From Methylobacterium sp. E-066 (lineage in GTDB: Bacteria > Pseudomonadota > Alphaproteobacteria > Rhizobiales > Beijerinckiaceae): a stretch of DNA of 64,000 bases. Under the pieces are notes generated by a model that was not told where the DNA came from, did no database searches, and saw nothing but the letters and a program-made list of their open reading frames with translations. Of this stretch, positions 33,987-42,822 are shown piece after piece (position 1 is the stretch's first letter; the number at the start of each line of letters is the position of its first letter). Where the stretch lies: contig NZ_JAKSYO010000096.1 in assembly GCF_022829635.1 (NCBI RefSeq), positions 1 to 64,000 on the forward strand. The letters are read 5' to 3'. Position numbers and translations under genes: made by a program.

Positions 33987-34877
33987 ATGTTCGATTTCAG
34001 TCAGCTCCGGTGCTTCGCCGCCGTGGCGGAGGAGCTGCATTTCGGGCGCGCGGCCGCCCGGCTGAACATGACCCAGCCGCCCCTGTCGCGGCAGATCCAG
34101 GTGCTGGAGCGGATCCTCGACGTGCAGCTCCTGGAGCGCACCAGCCGCTCCGTCCGGCTGACCGCAGCCGGGCGCAGCTTCCTGCCGGAGGCGCAGCGCA
34201 TCCTGCGGCTGGCCGAGACCGCGACCCACGTCACCCGCCAAGTGGCGGCCGGGCGCGCGGGTGTGCTGAAGCTCGGCTTCACGGCGGCCTCGGCCTACGA
34301 CTTCCTGCCCCGCCTCGTCACCGAGCTTCGGCGGGCGCTGCCCGACGTCACCCTCGCCTTGCGCGAGATGGTCAGCCGGGATCAGATCGAGGAACTGCTC
34401 GCCGGCCGCATCGATGCCGCCCTGGTCCGCCCGCCGGTCACCCATCCGGACCTGATCGCCGTCCGGGCCCTGGCGGAGCCCCTCGTGGCGGCGCTGCCGG
34501 CCGGGAATGTTCTGGCTGTTCGGGAGCACCTCAAGCCGGGCGATCTCGCCGGAGAACCGCTCGTGGCCTACGCGCCGAACGAGGCCCGCTACTTCCACGA
34601 CCTGGTCCGAGGCCTGCTCGCCGAGGCCGCGGTGGAGCCCCGGATCGTGCAGCGGCTGACCCAGATCCACTCGATCCTGGCCCTGGTCCGGGCCGCCCTC
34701 GGGATCGCCCTGGTGCCGGCGGCGGCCGAGCGCCTGCGCTTCGAAGGCGTGGTGTTCCGGCCGCTGGTGCTGCCGGCCCCGCGGCCCGCCGAGCTGGTCC
34801 TGGCCTGGCGGCGCGATGCGGACGAGCCGCTGATCGCCCGGCTGGTCGCGATCCTGGCGGAGCTGCCGCCCGCCTGA
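33987..34877 (+). CDS. LysR family regulator, probable controller of gar genes
   Basis: A 296-residue LysR protein. The DNA-binding domain is MFDFSQLRCFAAVAEELHFGRAAARLNMTQPPLSRQIQVLERILDVQLLERTSRSVRLTAAG, of the BenM/CatM-like subgroup with the PPLSRQI recognition helix. The effector domain (residues 90-290) is complete. ATG 33987 follows GGGGAGGAG. It precedes garL by 113 bases in the same direction, so it may regulate the garL-garD pair, which would respond to galactarate, glucarate or a breakdown product. It is divergent from the ArsR gene as well. Confidence 0.92.
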   Translation: MFDFSQLRCFAAVAEELHFGRAAARLNMTQPPLSRQIQVLERILDVQLLERTSRSVRLTAAGRSFLPEAQRILRLAETATHVTRQVAAGRAGVLKLGFTAASAYDFLPRLVTELRRALPDVTLALREMVSRDQIEELLAGRIDAALVRPPVTHPDLIAVRALAEPLVAALPAGNVLAVREHLKPGDLAGEPLVAYAPNEARYFHDLVRGLLAEAAVEPRIVQRLTQIHSILALVRAALGIALVPAAAERLRFEGVVFRPLVLPAPRPAELVLAWRRDADEPLIARLVAILAELPPA

Positions 34878-34990
34878 TCCATGCGCGCGCCGCATCGATC
34901 GATCCAGCCTTTGGCTTTGACCTTCGACGGAAAGGCTGCGCCTGATAGCCTGACGGCACGCAGATGCCGAGACGACCCGGAGGAATCGCC

Positions 34991-35761
34991 ATGGACAGCC
35001 TGACCAACCGCTTCAAGGCCGCCCTCGGCGAGGGACGCCAGCAGATCGGCCTGTGGTGCAGCCTCGCCAGCCCGATCTCCACGGAGATCGTCGCCGGCGC
35101 CGGGTTCGACTGGCTGCTCCTCGACATGGAGCACTCGGCCAACGACCTGCGGGATATCTACTTCCAACTCCAGGCCATGATGGAGAACGCCACCAACCCG
35201 GTGGTGCGGGTGCCGAGCGACGATGCCATCACCATCAAGCGCATCCTCGATGCCGGCGCGCAGTCGCTGATGATCCCCAATGTCGACGATGCCGAGCAGG
35301 CCAGGCGGGTGGTGGCGGCGACGCGCTACGCCCCCCGCGGCATCCGGGGCTTCTCGCAGGCGCCCCGGGCCGCCCGGTTCGGCCGCATCCCCGACTATCA
35401 CACCCGCTGCGAGGCCGAGATCTATGTGATCGTGCAGGTCGAGTCGCGCCGAGCCCTGGACAATCTCGACGCGATCGCCGCCGTCGAGGGCGTGGACGGT
35501 GTCTTCATCGGGCCCGGCGACCTCTCCACCAGCCTCGGCTATGTCGGCCAGCAGGGCCATCCCGAGGTGGTCCGCACCATCGAGGACGCGGTCGGCCGGA
35601 TCGTGAAGGCCGGCAAGCATGCCGGCATCCTCACGCCGAGCGAGGAGCTGGCCAAGCGCTACATCGCGGCCGGCACCCGGTTCACCGCGGTCGGCTCGGA
35701 TCTGGGTCTGCTGGCCCGCAACGCCGAGGCGCTGGCCGGGCGCTTCCGCACCGAAGGCTGA
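34991..35761 (+). CDS. garL: HpcH/HpaI aldolase, probable 5-keto-4-deoxy-D-glucarate aldolase
   Basis: A 256-residue class II aldolase, the length of E. coli GarL. It has [37 protein letters not shown] (metal-site glutamate and aspartate), [16 protein letters not shown], the phosphate/pyruvate-binding RYAPRGIRG, and [15 protein letters not shown]. It would cleave 5-keto-4-deoxy-glucarate to pyruvate and tartronate semialdehyde. The following gene encodes galactarate dehydratase with 14 bases between, which strongly supports this over other HpaI-type aldolases. ATG 34991 has GGAGGAAT upstream. Confidence 0.9.
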   Translation: MDSLTNRFKAALGEGRQQIGLWCSLASPISTEIVAGAGFDWLLLDMEHSANDLRDIYFQLQAMMENATNPVVRVPSDDAITIKRILDAGAQSLMIPNVDDAEQARRVVAATRYAPRGIRGFSQAPRAARFGRIPDYHTRCEAEIYVIVQVESRRALDNLDAIAAVEGVDGVFIGPGDLSTSLGYVGQQGHPEVVRTIEDAVGRIVKAGKHAGILTPSEELAKRYIAAGTRFTAVGSDLGLLARNAEALAGRFRTEG

Positions 35762-35775
35762 GCGAGGAGCATCCG

Positions 35776-37359
35776 ATGCAGGCCGAGATCGACCTCCCGA
35801 CCCAGGATTACCCGACGCTTGTGCGGCCGGCCGGGGACGTGCCGCGCACGATCCGGCTGAGCGCGCACGACAACGTCGCGATCGTGGTCAACGCCTTCGG
35901 GCTGCCCGCCGGCACGACCTTCCCGGACGGGCTGCGGCTCACCGAGTTCGTGCCGCAGGGCCACAAGGTGGCGCTCAGTGACATCCCGGAGGGCGGGGCG
36001 GTGCGCCGCTACGGCGAGGTGGTCGGCATCGCCACCCAAGACATCCCGCGGGGCGCCTGGGTCGAGGAATCCCGGGTCGCGACGCCCACCGCCCCGTCGC
36101 TGGACGCGCTGGAGCTGGCCACCCGCGTGCCGGCCCCCCTGCCCCCGCTCGAAGGCTACACCTTCGAGGGCTACCGCAACCCGGACGGGTCGGTGGGCAC
36201 CAAGAACATCCTGGCGATCTCGATCAGCGTGCAATGCGTCGCCGGCACCCTCGACGTGGCGATCCGGCGGATCAAGCAGGAGCTGCTGCCGCGCTTCCCC
36301 AACGTCGACGACGTGGTCGGGCTGACCCACGCCTATGGCTGCGGCGTCGCCATCAACGCCCCCGAGGCGGTGGTGCCGATCCGGACCCTCCAGAGCCTCG
36401 CCCAGAACCCCAATTTCGGCGGCGAGGTCATGGTCGTGGGGCTGGGCTGTGAGAAGCTCGTCTCGGAGCGGCTGCTGCCCGATGGCGGCGCGGCCGGAGA
36501 CGGGGTCGTCCGCCTTCAGGACGAGCGCCACCAGGGCTTTTCCGCGATGCTCGACAGCATCCTGGCGATGGCGGAAGCCCGCCTGGAGGTGCTGAACCGG
36601 CGCACCCGCGAGACCTGCCCGGCCTCCGAGCTCGTGGTCGGCCTGCAATGCGGCGGCAGCGACGCCTTCTCGGGCGTCACCGCCAACCCGGCGCTCGGCT
36701 ACTGCGCCGACCTGATCGTGGCCTGCGGCGGCACCGTTCTGTTCTCCGAGGTCACGGAGGTGCGCGACGCGATCCACCTGCTGACCCCCCGGGCCAAGAC
36801 TCCGGAAATCGCCCAGGCCCTGATCCGCGAGATGGCCTGGTACGATGCCTATCTCGCCAAGGGCGAGGCCGACCGCCGGGCCAACCCCTCGCCCGGCAAC
36901 AAGAAGGGCGGCCTCAACAACATCGTCGAGAAGGCCCTGGGCTCGGTCGCCAAGTCCGGCACCGGAGCCATTGCCGGGGTGCTGGCGCCGGGCGAGCGCG
37001 TGCGCGAGAAGGGCCTGATCTTCGCCGCGACCCCGGCCAGCGACTTCGTCTGCGGCACGCTCCAACTCGCCTCGGGGATCACCCTGCAGGTGTTCTCCAC
37101 CGGCCGCGGCACGCCCTACGGTCTCGCGCAGGCCCCGGTGATCAAGGTCGCGACCCGGACGGAGCTGGCCGAGCGCTGGTCCGACCTGATCGACCTCGAT
37201 GCCGGCCGGATCGCCACGGGGGAGGCCACGATCGAGCAGGTCGGCTGGGAGCTGTTCCACCTGATCCTCGACGTGGCGAGTGGGCGCAAGCGGCCCTGGT
37301 CCGACCGCTGGGGCCTGTTCAACGACCTGACCCTGTTCAACCCGGCGCCGATCACCTGA
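35776..37359 (+). CDS. garD: Galactarate dehydratase
   Basis: A 527-residue enzyme of the UxaA/GarD family that dehydrates galactarate to 5-keto-4-deoxy-glucarate. It resembles E. coli GarD throughout: [17 protein letters not shown] and PQGHKVAL at the N-terminus, [71 protein letters not shown] and [19 protein letters not shown]. It needs Fe2+, and the cysteines in YGCG, GCEK and QCGGSD are likely ligands or active-site residues. It forms a two-gene operon with garL. tartronate semialdehyde reductase and glycerate kinase are not in the window. Confidence 0.95.
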   Translation: MQAEIDLPTQDYPTLVRPAGDVPRTIRLSAHDNVAIVVNAFGLPAGTTFPDGLRLTEFVPQGHKVALSDIPEGGAVRRYGEVVGIATQDIPRGAWVEESRVATPTAPSLDALELATRVPAPLPPLEGYTFEGYRNPDGSVGTKNILAISISVQCVAGTLDVAIRRIKQELLPRFPNVDDVVGLTHAYGCGVAINAPEAVVPIRTLQSLAQNPNFGGEVMVVGLGCEKLVSERLLPDGGAAGDGVVRLQDERHQGFSAMLDSILAMAEARLEVLNRRTRETCPASELVVGLQCGGSDAFSGVTANPALGYCADLIVACGGTVLFSEVTEVRDAIHLLTPRAKTPEIAQALIREMAWYDAYLAKGEADRRANPSPGNKKGGLNNIVEKALGSVAKSGTGAIAGVLAPGERVREKGLIFAATPASDFVCGTLQLASGITLQVFSTGRGTPYGLAQAPVIKVATRTELAERWSDLIDLDAGRIATGEATIEQVGWELFHLILDVASGRKRPWSDRWGLFNDLTLFNPAPIT

Positions 37360-37424
37360 ATCCCGGGCATGCGCGGTGCGGCGTCGCGTGCGGGGCCGGA
37401 CCCTGCTAGGCAGCCGGCATCGTG

Positions 37425-38648
37425 ATGCCGCTGCCGATTCCCTCACCCCGGACCGTGCTCTTCCGCCTGCATTGGGCGCTCGGCCTCACCGCCGGTTTCG
37501 TGCTGGCCTTGATGGGCCTCACCGGGGCGCTGATGAGCTACGAGGAGGCGATCACCGCCTTCGCCAACCGCGACCGGACACGGGTCGAGGCGGGGGACCG
37601 GGTGCCGCTCGCGCCATCGGCCCTCGCCGCCCGGATCGACGCCCAGGCCGGAGGGCGCCGTGCGAATGTCCTCACCCTGTCGGACGACCTGCAGGCGAGC
37701 GTGTTCGTGCGCTTCGCCCGCGATCCCGAAACCCGGGAGCGGCCGCCCTCTGTCTATGCCGATCCCTATGACGGCGCGGTGCTCGGCCCGGTGCGGCTGG
37801 AGGCGGCGTTCACGACGGTGCGGGACCTGCACCGCTGGCTGCTGATCCCAGGCGGCTCCAAGGGCTGGGGCCGGTCCATCACGGGGGCCTGCACCCTGGC
37901 GCTGATCGCCTTTCTGGCGACTGGCCTCTACCTGCGCTGGCCCAAGATCCATCGCTGGCGGATCTGGCTGAAGCCGAGCCTGTCGCGGCCCGGCCGGCCG
38001 CGCTGGTGGTCGCTCCACGCCGTGGCCGGGACCTGGCTGACGCCGATCTACCTGGTCATCGCGCTCACCGGCCTGACCTGGTCCTACCCGTCGGTCAAGG
38101 ACGGGGCCACCTGGCTGCTCGCCGGGACACCGGAGCGGGCGAAGCCCGCGCGCCCAGCCGGTCGCCGGGAGTCTTCCCCGTCGCCGGAGGCCGGGGCCGA
38201 ACCCGCCCTCGATCGCGCCTGGACGGCGTTCCGGGCCGGCGAGGGGCACGAGGCCGGCCTCGTGATCCTGACCCTGCCGGGGGCCGATACGAAGGCGATC
38301 CGCATCCGCTGGCTGCCCCGGGGCGTCGACGCCCTGAGCGCCCGCAACGAGGCCCGCTACGACGCCGCCACGGGCGCCTTGCTCGCCACCGAGCACGCGG
38401 CCGACACGCCGCTCGGGCGGCGCATCGTCGAGAACATCCTGGAGGTGCATCGCGGCCGCTTCTTCGGCGACCTGTTCGCCCTGCTGTTCGGCCTCGCGGC
38501 GCTCGCCATGCCGGGCTTCGCCGCCACCGGCCTGACCCTCTACATCCTGCGCCGTCGTGCCGACCGCCGGCGTGCGCAGCCGAGAGCCGCGACGCCCATC
38601 CGCGAGGCGAAGCCCCATCGGGAGCCCGTCGGCGACACCGGACGGTAG
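37425..38648 (+). CDS. PepSY-associated TM-helix protein, probable ferric-siderophore reductase
   Basis: A 407-residue inner-membrane protein of the PepSY_TM group. It opens PSPRTVLFRLHWALGLTAGFVLALMGLTGALMSYEEAI, with the heme-type histidine in the first helix, and has further helices at GACTLALIAFLATGLYLRW, HAVAGTWLTPIYLVIALTGLTWSY and FALLFGLAALAMPGFAATGLTLYIL. A periplasmic PepSY-like segment links them. Many siderophore clusters encode such proteins as membrane reductases or assembly partners. It is convergent with the TonB receptor, and the two are separated by a repeat. GTG 37422 is an alternative start one codon earlier. Confidence 0.85.
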   Translation: MPLPIPSPRTVLFRLHWALGLTAGFVLALMGLTGALMSYEEAITAFANRDRTRVEAGDRVPLAPSALAARIDAQAGGRRANVLTLSDDLQASVFVRFARDPETRERPPSVYADPYDGAVLGPVRLEAAFTTVRDLHRWLLIPGGSKGWGRSITGACTLALIAFLATGLYLRWPKIHRWRIWLKPSLSRPGRPRWWSLHAVAGTWLTPIYLVIALTGLTWSYPSVKDGATWLLAGTPERAKPARPAGRRESSPSPEAGAEPALDRAWTAFRAGEGHEAGLVILTLPGADTKAIRIRWLPRGVDALSARNEARYDAATGALLATEHAADTPLGRRIVENILEVHRGRFFGDLFALLFGLAALAMPGFAATGLTLYILRRRADRRRAQPRAATPIREAKPHREPVGDTGR

Positions 38649-38664
38649 CGCGGAGAGGGCGACC

Positions 38665-38785
38665 GGGTTCCCAAAGGGCTCAGCCCTTTGGCGGGGTATC
38701 GGGGCAGAGCCCCGATCCATCGGGCGAAGCCCGACAGCAGGGTTCCACCCTGCACCCGCAAAAGGTCCCAGACCTTTTGAAACCC
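38665..38785 (-). repeat. Four-hairpin intergenic element, copy 3
   Basis: The element is in reverse orientation relative to copy 1. It begins GGGTTCCCAAAGGGCTCAGC and ends in AAAAGGTCCCAGACCTTTT followed by GAAACCC, with the CAGGGTTCCACCCTG hairpin and an extra CGGGCGAAGCCCG hairpin inside. It lies between the convergent PepSY and TonB genes. Confidence 0.85.
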
Positions 38786-38804
38786 TGACTTTGGCCGATC
38801 CGGC

Positions 38805-40985
38805 TCACATCCGCGCGGTGATCGTCGCCAGCACCGTGAAGGGCGCGCCGGGCGCATTGTTGAACTGGTTGAACGGGTCCTCGATGTAGCGCGCGTTCGT
38901 CAGGTTCCGGATGTTGACCGAGAGGCGGTAATGCGCGTCGAAGTCGTAGTACACGGCCGCATCGACCCGGTTGTACGCCCCGACCTTGTAGCTGTTGTTG
39001 AGGTCGCCGAAGCGCTGGCCGACATGGGTCACGCCGATGCCGAGCCCGAGACCACGCAGGGAACCGGCCTGGAAATCGTAGGTCGTCCACACGCTGCCGC
39101 TGAAGGCCGCTGCACCGATAAGGCGGTTGCCGACCGCGAAGACCCTGTCCTTGGTGATCCGCGCATCGAGATAGCCGACGCCGCCGATGACCCGCCAGCC
39201 CGGCAGGATCTCGCCGGCCAAGTCCGCCTCGACGCCCTCCGAGCGCTGCTGGCCGGTGATCACCGAGAAGTTCGTATTGACCGGGTCGTTGCCGGCGACG
39301 TTGTCCCGGGTGATCCGGAAGGCGGCCGCGCTCAGGGTCAGGTCGGGGTTGATGTCGATGCGGGTCCCGACCTCGACCTGCTCGCCGGTCTCGGGCGCCG
39401 GGTTGACGACGTTGAGCACGTTCGCGGTCTGCGGCGCGAAGGAGGTGGCGTAGCTGGCATAGAAAGTCAGCGGCTCGAACGGCCGATAGATCAGGCCGAC
39501 GCGCGGCGAGGCACCGAACAGTTCCTGCTCGGGGGGCTGGGTCCTCGAAGTGGGCACGCGGGCGAAATAATATTGGGTGCCGAGATCGAACCGGGCGCCG
39601 AGCACGAGCTGCAACTCGGGCGTGAGGGCGATCTGGTCCTGCAGGTAGAAGCCGAACAGTTCGAGCTTCTGCTTCAGGTCTTGCTGGAGCGAGAGCGCTC
39701 CGGGAGTGCCGCCGAAGATCGGGTTGAGGAAGCTGACCGGGGTATAGGAGCCCTGCTGGGAATACGGGTGACGGAAGCCGTTGGTGTATTCGAAGCCCAG
39801 CAGGGCGGTGTGGGCGAAGCCGAGCGTGTCGAACTTCAGGATCGCTTCGGTCTGCGTATCCACGGCGGCGAACTGCGAATCGACCGAGGTGTCGCGCCGG
39901 GTGACTTGCGTGCCGGCATTGTTGACGCCGGTGGCGCGGGCCGAGAACAGGTTGAACGCACCCCATTGCCCATTGATGACCTGCCGCAGCGTCAGGTTCT
40001 CATTGACGTCGTGCTCGGCCCGCATCGTGATCCCGTTGACCTCGCCGTAATAGCGCGAGGACGGCTCGCCGTAGTAGCGGCGGATGTTGTCCAGCGGCAC
40101 GCGGCCTCGGAAGGCAATGAGCCCCTCGTCGTACTGGGTGCGCTGGCTGGTGGCTTCCGCGTTGATGTAGACCCGGGTGTCGGCGCTCGGCGTCCAGCTC
40201 AGGGCCGGCGCGATGAAGACGCGCCGATTGGTGTTGTCGCCGATATTGCGGAAGGTCGGATCCTCCTGCGCGGCGAAGGTGAGGCGCGCGGCGAGCCCAT
40301 CGATGGACGGGATCGCGCTCGAGACCGAGCCCTGGAACCGCCGGAAGCCGAAGCTGCCGCCCTGCACGCTGGCATCGGCGGTCGGCTCTATGGTCGGCCT
40401 GCGGGTGATGATGTTTACGACGCCGCCCGGGTCGCCCCGGCCGAACAGCACGGAGGCCGGCCCCTTGATCACTTCGACCCGTTCGGCGTTCGCAAGATCG
40501 CGCTCGACGGGGTAAAAATTGATCGCCGGATTGGTCAGGATGCCGTCGACGGCGAAGAGCTGCGTGGCGAAGCCGCGGATGACGTAGTTCTGCGAGCGGC
40601 CCTGCACGGTGCTGCCGGGCGTGACGTTGCTGACATTGGTGACGGCGTCGGTCAGGCGCAGGTCCTGCTGGTCGGTGATCACCTGCCGGGGGACGATGTT
40701 GATCGATTGCGGCGCGTCGCGCACCGGCGTGTCAGTCTTGGTCGCGGTCGCCGAGCGCGTGGCGCGGTAGCCGACGACCGGCCCGTCCGCGCGCTCCACC
40801 GTGGGACCCGTGCCGGTGACGCTCAGTTCCGAGAGGACGACCTCGTCCTGAACCGGATTGGATTGTGCGTGAACGACAGTCGTCGAGGCCAGAAGCAGGG
40901 CGATCGCCAGTCCGGGCCACGTATTGGTGCAGGAGGACCGATCGCTTGTCGCAGATATAACGTGGTCTTGATGGTCCTGCCGCAT
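38805..40985 (-). CDS. TonB-dependent siderophore receptor
   Basis: A 726-residue outer-membrane receptor. Residues 1-41 contain a signal peptide (WPGLAIALLLASTTVVHAQ). The plug domain reads DTPVRDAPQSINIVPRQVITDQQDLRLTDAV, NYVIRGFATQLFAVDG and RVEVIKGPASVLFGRGDPGGVVNIITRRP, typical of FhuE/FpvA-type ferric siderophore receptors. The rest is the 22-strand barrel. The C-terminus is unusual: it ends TVLATITARM, not the aromatic residue normally recognised by BAM. It probably works with the PepSY protein. No siderophore synthesis genes are in view. Confidence 0.93.
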   Translation of the reverse strand: MRQDHQDHVISATSDRSSCTNTWPGLAIALLLASTTVVHAQSNPVQDEVVLSELSVTGTGPTVERADGPVVGYRATRSATATKTDTPVRDAPQSINIVPRQVITDQQDLRLTDAVTNVSNVTPGSTVQGRSQNYVIRGFATQLFAVDGILTNPAINFYPVERDLANAERVEVIKGPASVLFGRGDPGGVVNIITRRPTIEPTADASVQGGSFGFRRFQGSVSSAIPSIDGLAARLTFAAQEDPTFRNIGDNTNRRVFIAPALSWTPSADTRVYINAEATSQRTQYDEGLIAFRGRVPLDNIRRYYGEPSSRYYGEVNGITMRAEHDVNENLTLRQVINGQWGAFNLFSARATGVNNAGTQVTRRDTSVDSQFAAVDTQTEAILKFDTLGFAHTALLGFEYTNGFRHPYSQQGSYTPVSFLNPIFGGTPGALSLQQDLKQKLELFGFYLQDQIALTPELQLVLGARFDLGTQYYFARVPTSRTQPPEQELFGASPRVGLIYRPFEPLTFYASYATSFAPQTANVLNVVNPAPETGEQVEVGTRIDINPDLTLSAAAFRITRDNVAGNDPVNTNFSVITGQQRSEGVEADLAGEILPGWRVIGGVGYLDARITKDRVFAVGNRLIGAAAFSGSVWTTYDFQAGSLRGLGLGIGVTHVGQRFGDLNNSYKVGAYNRVDAAVYYDFDAHYRLSVNIRNLTNARYIEDPFNQFNNAPGAPFTVLATITARM

Positions 40986-41444
40986 AGTTTTTAGTCGTTC
41001 TCATGTAGATCGTCGCCACGAGGCGCTTCGATCCTTGAGTACGATGGCGAAGCCATTTCAATGCATGATTGTAATTGATGGGTTCAGAATCGCTGGAACT
41101 CACCGGACGTGTCCGGCACGTCACACATTGCGATTGGAATAATTTTAGATAGTACGGAATTTCCGACTTAAACGTGTGTAATTTTGAATATGTACGTCCG
41201 GACGTTGATCCGGGCCGAGGCCACGATCGGGATCACGCTCTGCATCTGCGGGACGGTTCGAATCAGGGGCGGGCTCGCGTCGTGTCGGTGGCGGGCAATC
41301 CCGGATTGCGTCGCTGAATGCGACCGGCCGGCCTGCGAGAGGGGGGGATTGCAGGCCGGCCGGCCTATCACGCGCGGTTGCCCGACGCGCGATCACGGGG
41401 AACTCTGGGTCGAGCCCGCTGGTGTCGCCAACGGGTTCGGGCGC
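40986..41444. other. Intergenic region upstream of the TonB receptor
   Basis: The segment 41040-41190 is AT-rich compared with the rest of the window and should hold the receptor promoter. A CCGGAC/GTCCGG palindrome lies at 41103-41116. I did not find a convincing Fur or Irr box. A strong hairpin (CCGGCCGGCCTGC at 41324-41336 pairing with 41351-41363) lies about 80 bases after the TetR gene stop and may end that transcript, though no T run follows. No protein-coding gene is supported. Confidence 0.5.
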
Positions 41445-42071
41445 TCACGCGAGCGTGGTGATCCGCGGCCCGACGCGGGCGGTGCGCGGCAGGCGGCCGT
41501 CGAGCCCGGTCTCCAGCAGGGCGTGGAGCTGGGCCACCGCGGGGCCCGGGTCGTAATCGGGCAGGATCGCGCGGCCGACCACGATCCCCTTCATCAGCGG
41601 GGCGAGCAGGGCGTAAAGGCGGTCCGGATCGCAATCCGGGCTGGTCGCCAGCGCCGAGAAGGTCGCCACGAACCAGTCCCGGGTCTCCGCCTCGGTCCGC
41701 GCGGTCAGCGCGGCGATGGCCGGGTTGCGGGTCGCCTCCGACCAGATCTCCATGCGCAGCACCGCGGCCGCGCGGGTGATCGACACGAAGTACCGGGCGA
41801 TGATGTCGAGCAACGCGCCGCGCCGGTCGCCGCTGCGCTCCATCTCTTCGACGAGCTGGGCGCCGCGCTCCCGCTCACGCTCCACCAGCCCGACGACCAG
41901 GGCCTCCTTGGACTCGAAGTAGCGGTAGAAATTGCCCGGGCTCATCCCGGCCTCGCGGGCAAGGTCCTGCATGGTGGCGCGGTGGAAGCCGTTGCGCACG
42001 AAGCAAGCCTCGGCGGAATCAAGGATGTGCTCGCGCCGCGCGGCCGGCCCGACGCTTGCCGGCACACTCAC
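41445..42071 (-). CDS. TetR family transcriptional regulator
   Basis: A 208-residue TetR repressor. The start is GTG 42071, chosen because it overlaps the upstream gene's stop (GTGA, 42068-42071) and gives the standard N-terminus: ARREHILDSAEACFVRNGFHRATMQDLAREAGMSPGNFYRYFESKEALVVGLVERE at about residues 12-65. The C-terminal ligand domain is helical. The operon promoter region carries two palindromic operators 22 bases apart at 42396-42431, so autorepression is likely. The ligand and other targets are unknown. Confidence 0.92.
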   Translation of the reverse strand: MSVPASVGPAARREHILDSAEACFVRNGFHRATMQDLAREAGMSPGNFYRYFESKEALVVGLVERERERGAQLVEEMERSGDRRGALLDIIARYFVSITRAAAVLRMEIWSEATRNPAIAALTARTEAETRDWFVATFSALATSPDCDPDRLYALLAPLMKGIVVGRAILPDYDPGPAVAQLHALLETGLDGRLPRTARVGPRITTLA

Positions 42072-42367
42072 GGGGCGAACTGCGCCACCGCGGCGACGCG
42101 GCTCTGATCCTTGGCGGGGATGGTGGCCGCGCAGGCCTGGGCGGTCTGGCTGAGATCCGCGCAGATCCGCGCCTGCCAGCCCTTCGGGCCCGCCCCGGTC
42201 CAGCTGATCAGCGCCATCCAGGCGAGGATCAGCACGGCGGCGAAGGTGAAGTTCGATGGCGTGCAGAAAGCCCGAACCATGGCCAGGACCCGCGCCGGAC
42301 CCGTTCCGGACGGATCGAAACTGTCCTGATCGAGATCGAACCAGCGGCCTTCGAGCGACAGAGCCAT
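42068..42367 (-). CDS. Small single-pass membrane protein co-transcribed with TetR
   Basis: A 99-residue protein with one hydrophobic helix at about residues 38-55 (FTFAAVLILAWMALISW). The N-terminus MALSLEGRWFDLDQDSFDPSG is acidic. The C-terminal part has two cysteines (ICADLSQTAQACAATI) that could form a disulfide if it faces the periplasm. I do not recognise a family. It is the first gene behind the paired TetR operators, and translation is coupled to the TetR gene, so it is presumably the regulated function of this operon. Confidence 0.72.
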   Translation of the reverse strand: MALSLEGRWFDLDQDSFDPSGTGPARVLAMVRAFCTPSNFTFAAVLILAWMALISWTGAGPKGWQARICADLSQTAQACAATIPAKDQSRVAAVAQFAP

Positions 42368-42395
42368 GGCTCACTCCTGCTTGCCCCTCCCTCGT

Positions 42396-42431
42396 AATGA
42401 ACGTTCATTCTCAAGTCAATGAACGTTCGTT
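42396..42431. promoter_or_regulatory. Paired TetR operators
   Basis: AATGAACGTTCATT (42396-42409) is a perfect 14-bp palindrome. AATGAACGTTCGTT (42418-42431) is the same with one mismatch. Their centres are 22 bases apart, two helical turns, so two dimers would bind on one face. They lie 29-64 bases upstream of the small membrane protein start. Confidence 0.8.
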
Positions 42432-42822
42432 CTCATGGGCGGGAAAGGGCGGCCCCTGGCGCGATATGGTTTCCGAATGATTGCTTCGTCGCCGTCCCGC
42501 GACAGCGCGTGCAGCGACGCAGCCCGATGGGGCGCCACACGCAACCGTGTCGCGCTACCCTGGGTCACTTCGCTGCGCTGGTGATGACGGTGACGCTGAT
42601 CGAGGCGGTCGGCCGGAAGCCCTGTGACGGGCCGCAGCCGGCTTAGGTCGGCGTCAAGGACGCTCTCGGGCTTGTGTCGACAAGCAGCCCGTATCCTGCC
42701 GGCGCAGAGCGCAGGCGCACGAGATTGGCCCCACCTCCGCGCTCGAGGCTATCCGGCTGATTCAAAAAATAGACCATTCTTCCGGGGCCGAGGGCGATGC
42801 CTCGGCCTCCGGGATCTGGCGG
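42432..42822. other. Intergenic region without recognised features
   Basis: Open frames here are arginine-rich and lack ribosome-binding sites or protein-like composition. I see no gene, RNA or strong hairpin. It separates the TetR operon promoter from the 3' end of cysI. Confidence 0.5.

Noticed and set aside
40986..41190. Fur or Irr box upstream of the TonB receptor
   Set aside because: The region is AT-rich and includes TTTTAGATAG, but no stretch matches either consensus well enough to report as a site.
42419..42646. 75-codon plus-strand frame downstream of the TetR operators
   Set aside because: It begins inside the second operator, has no Shine-Dalgarno sequence and is of random composition.
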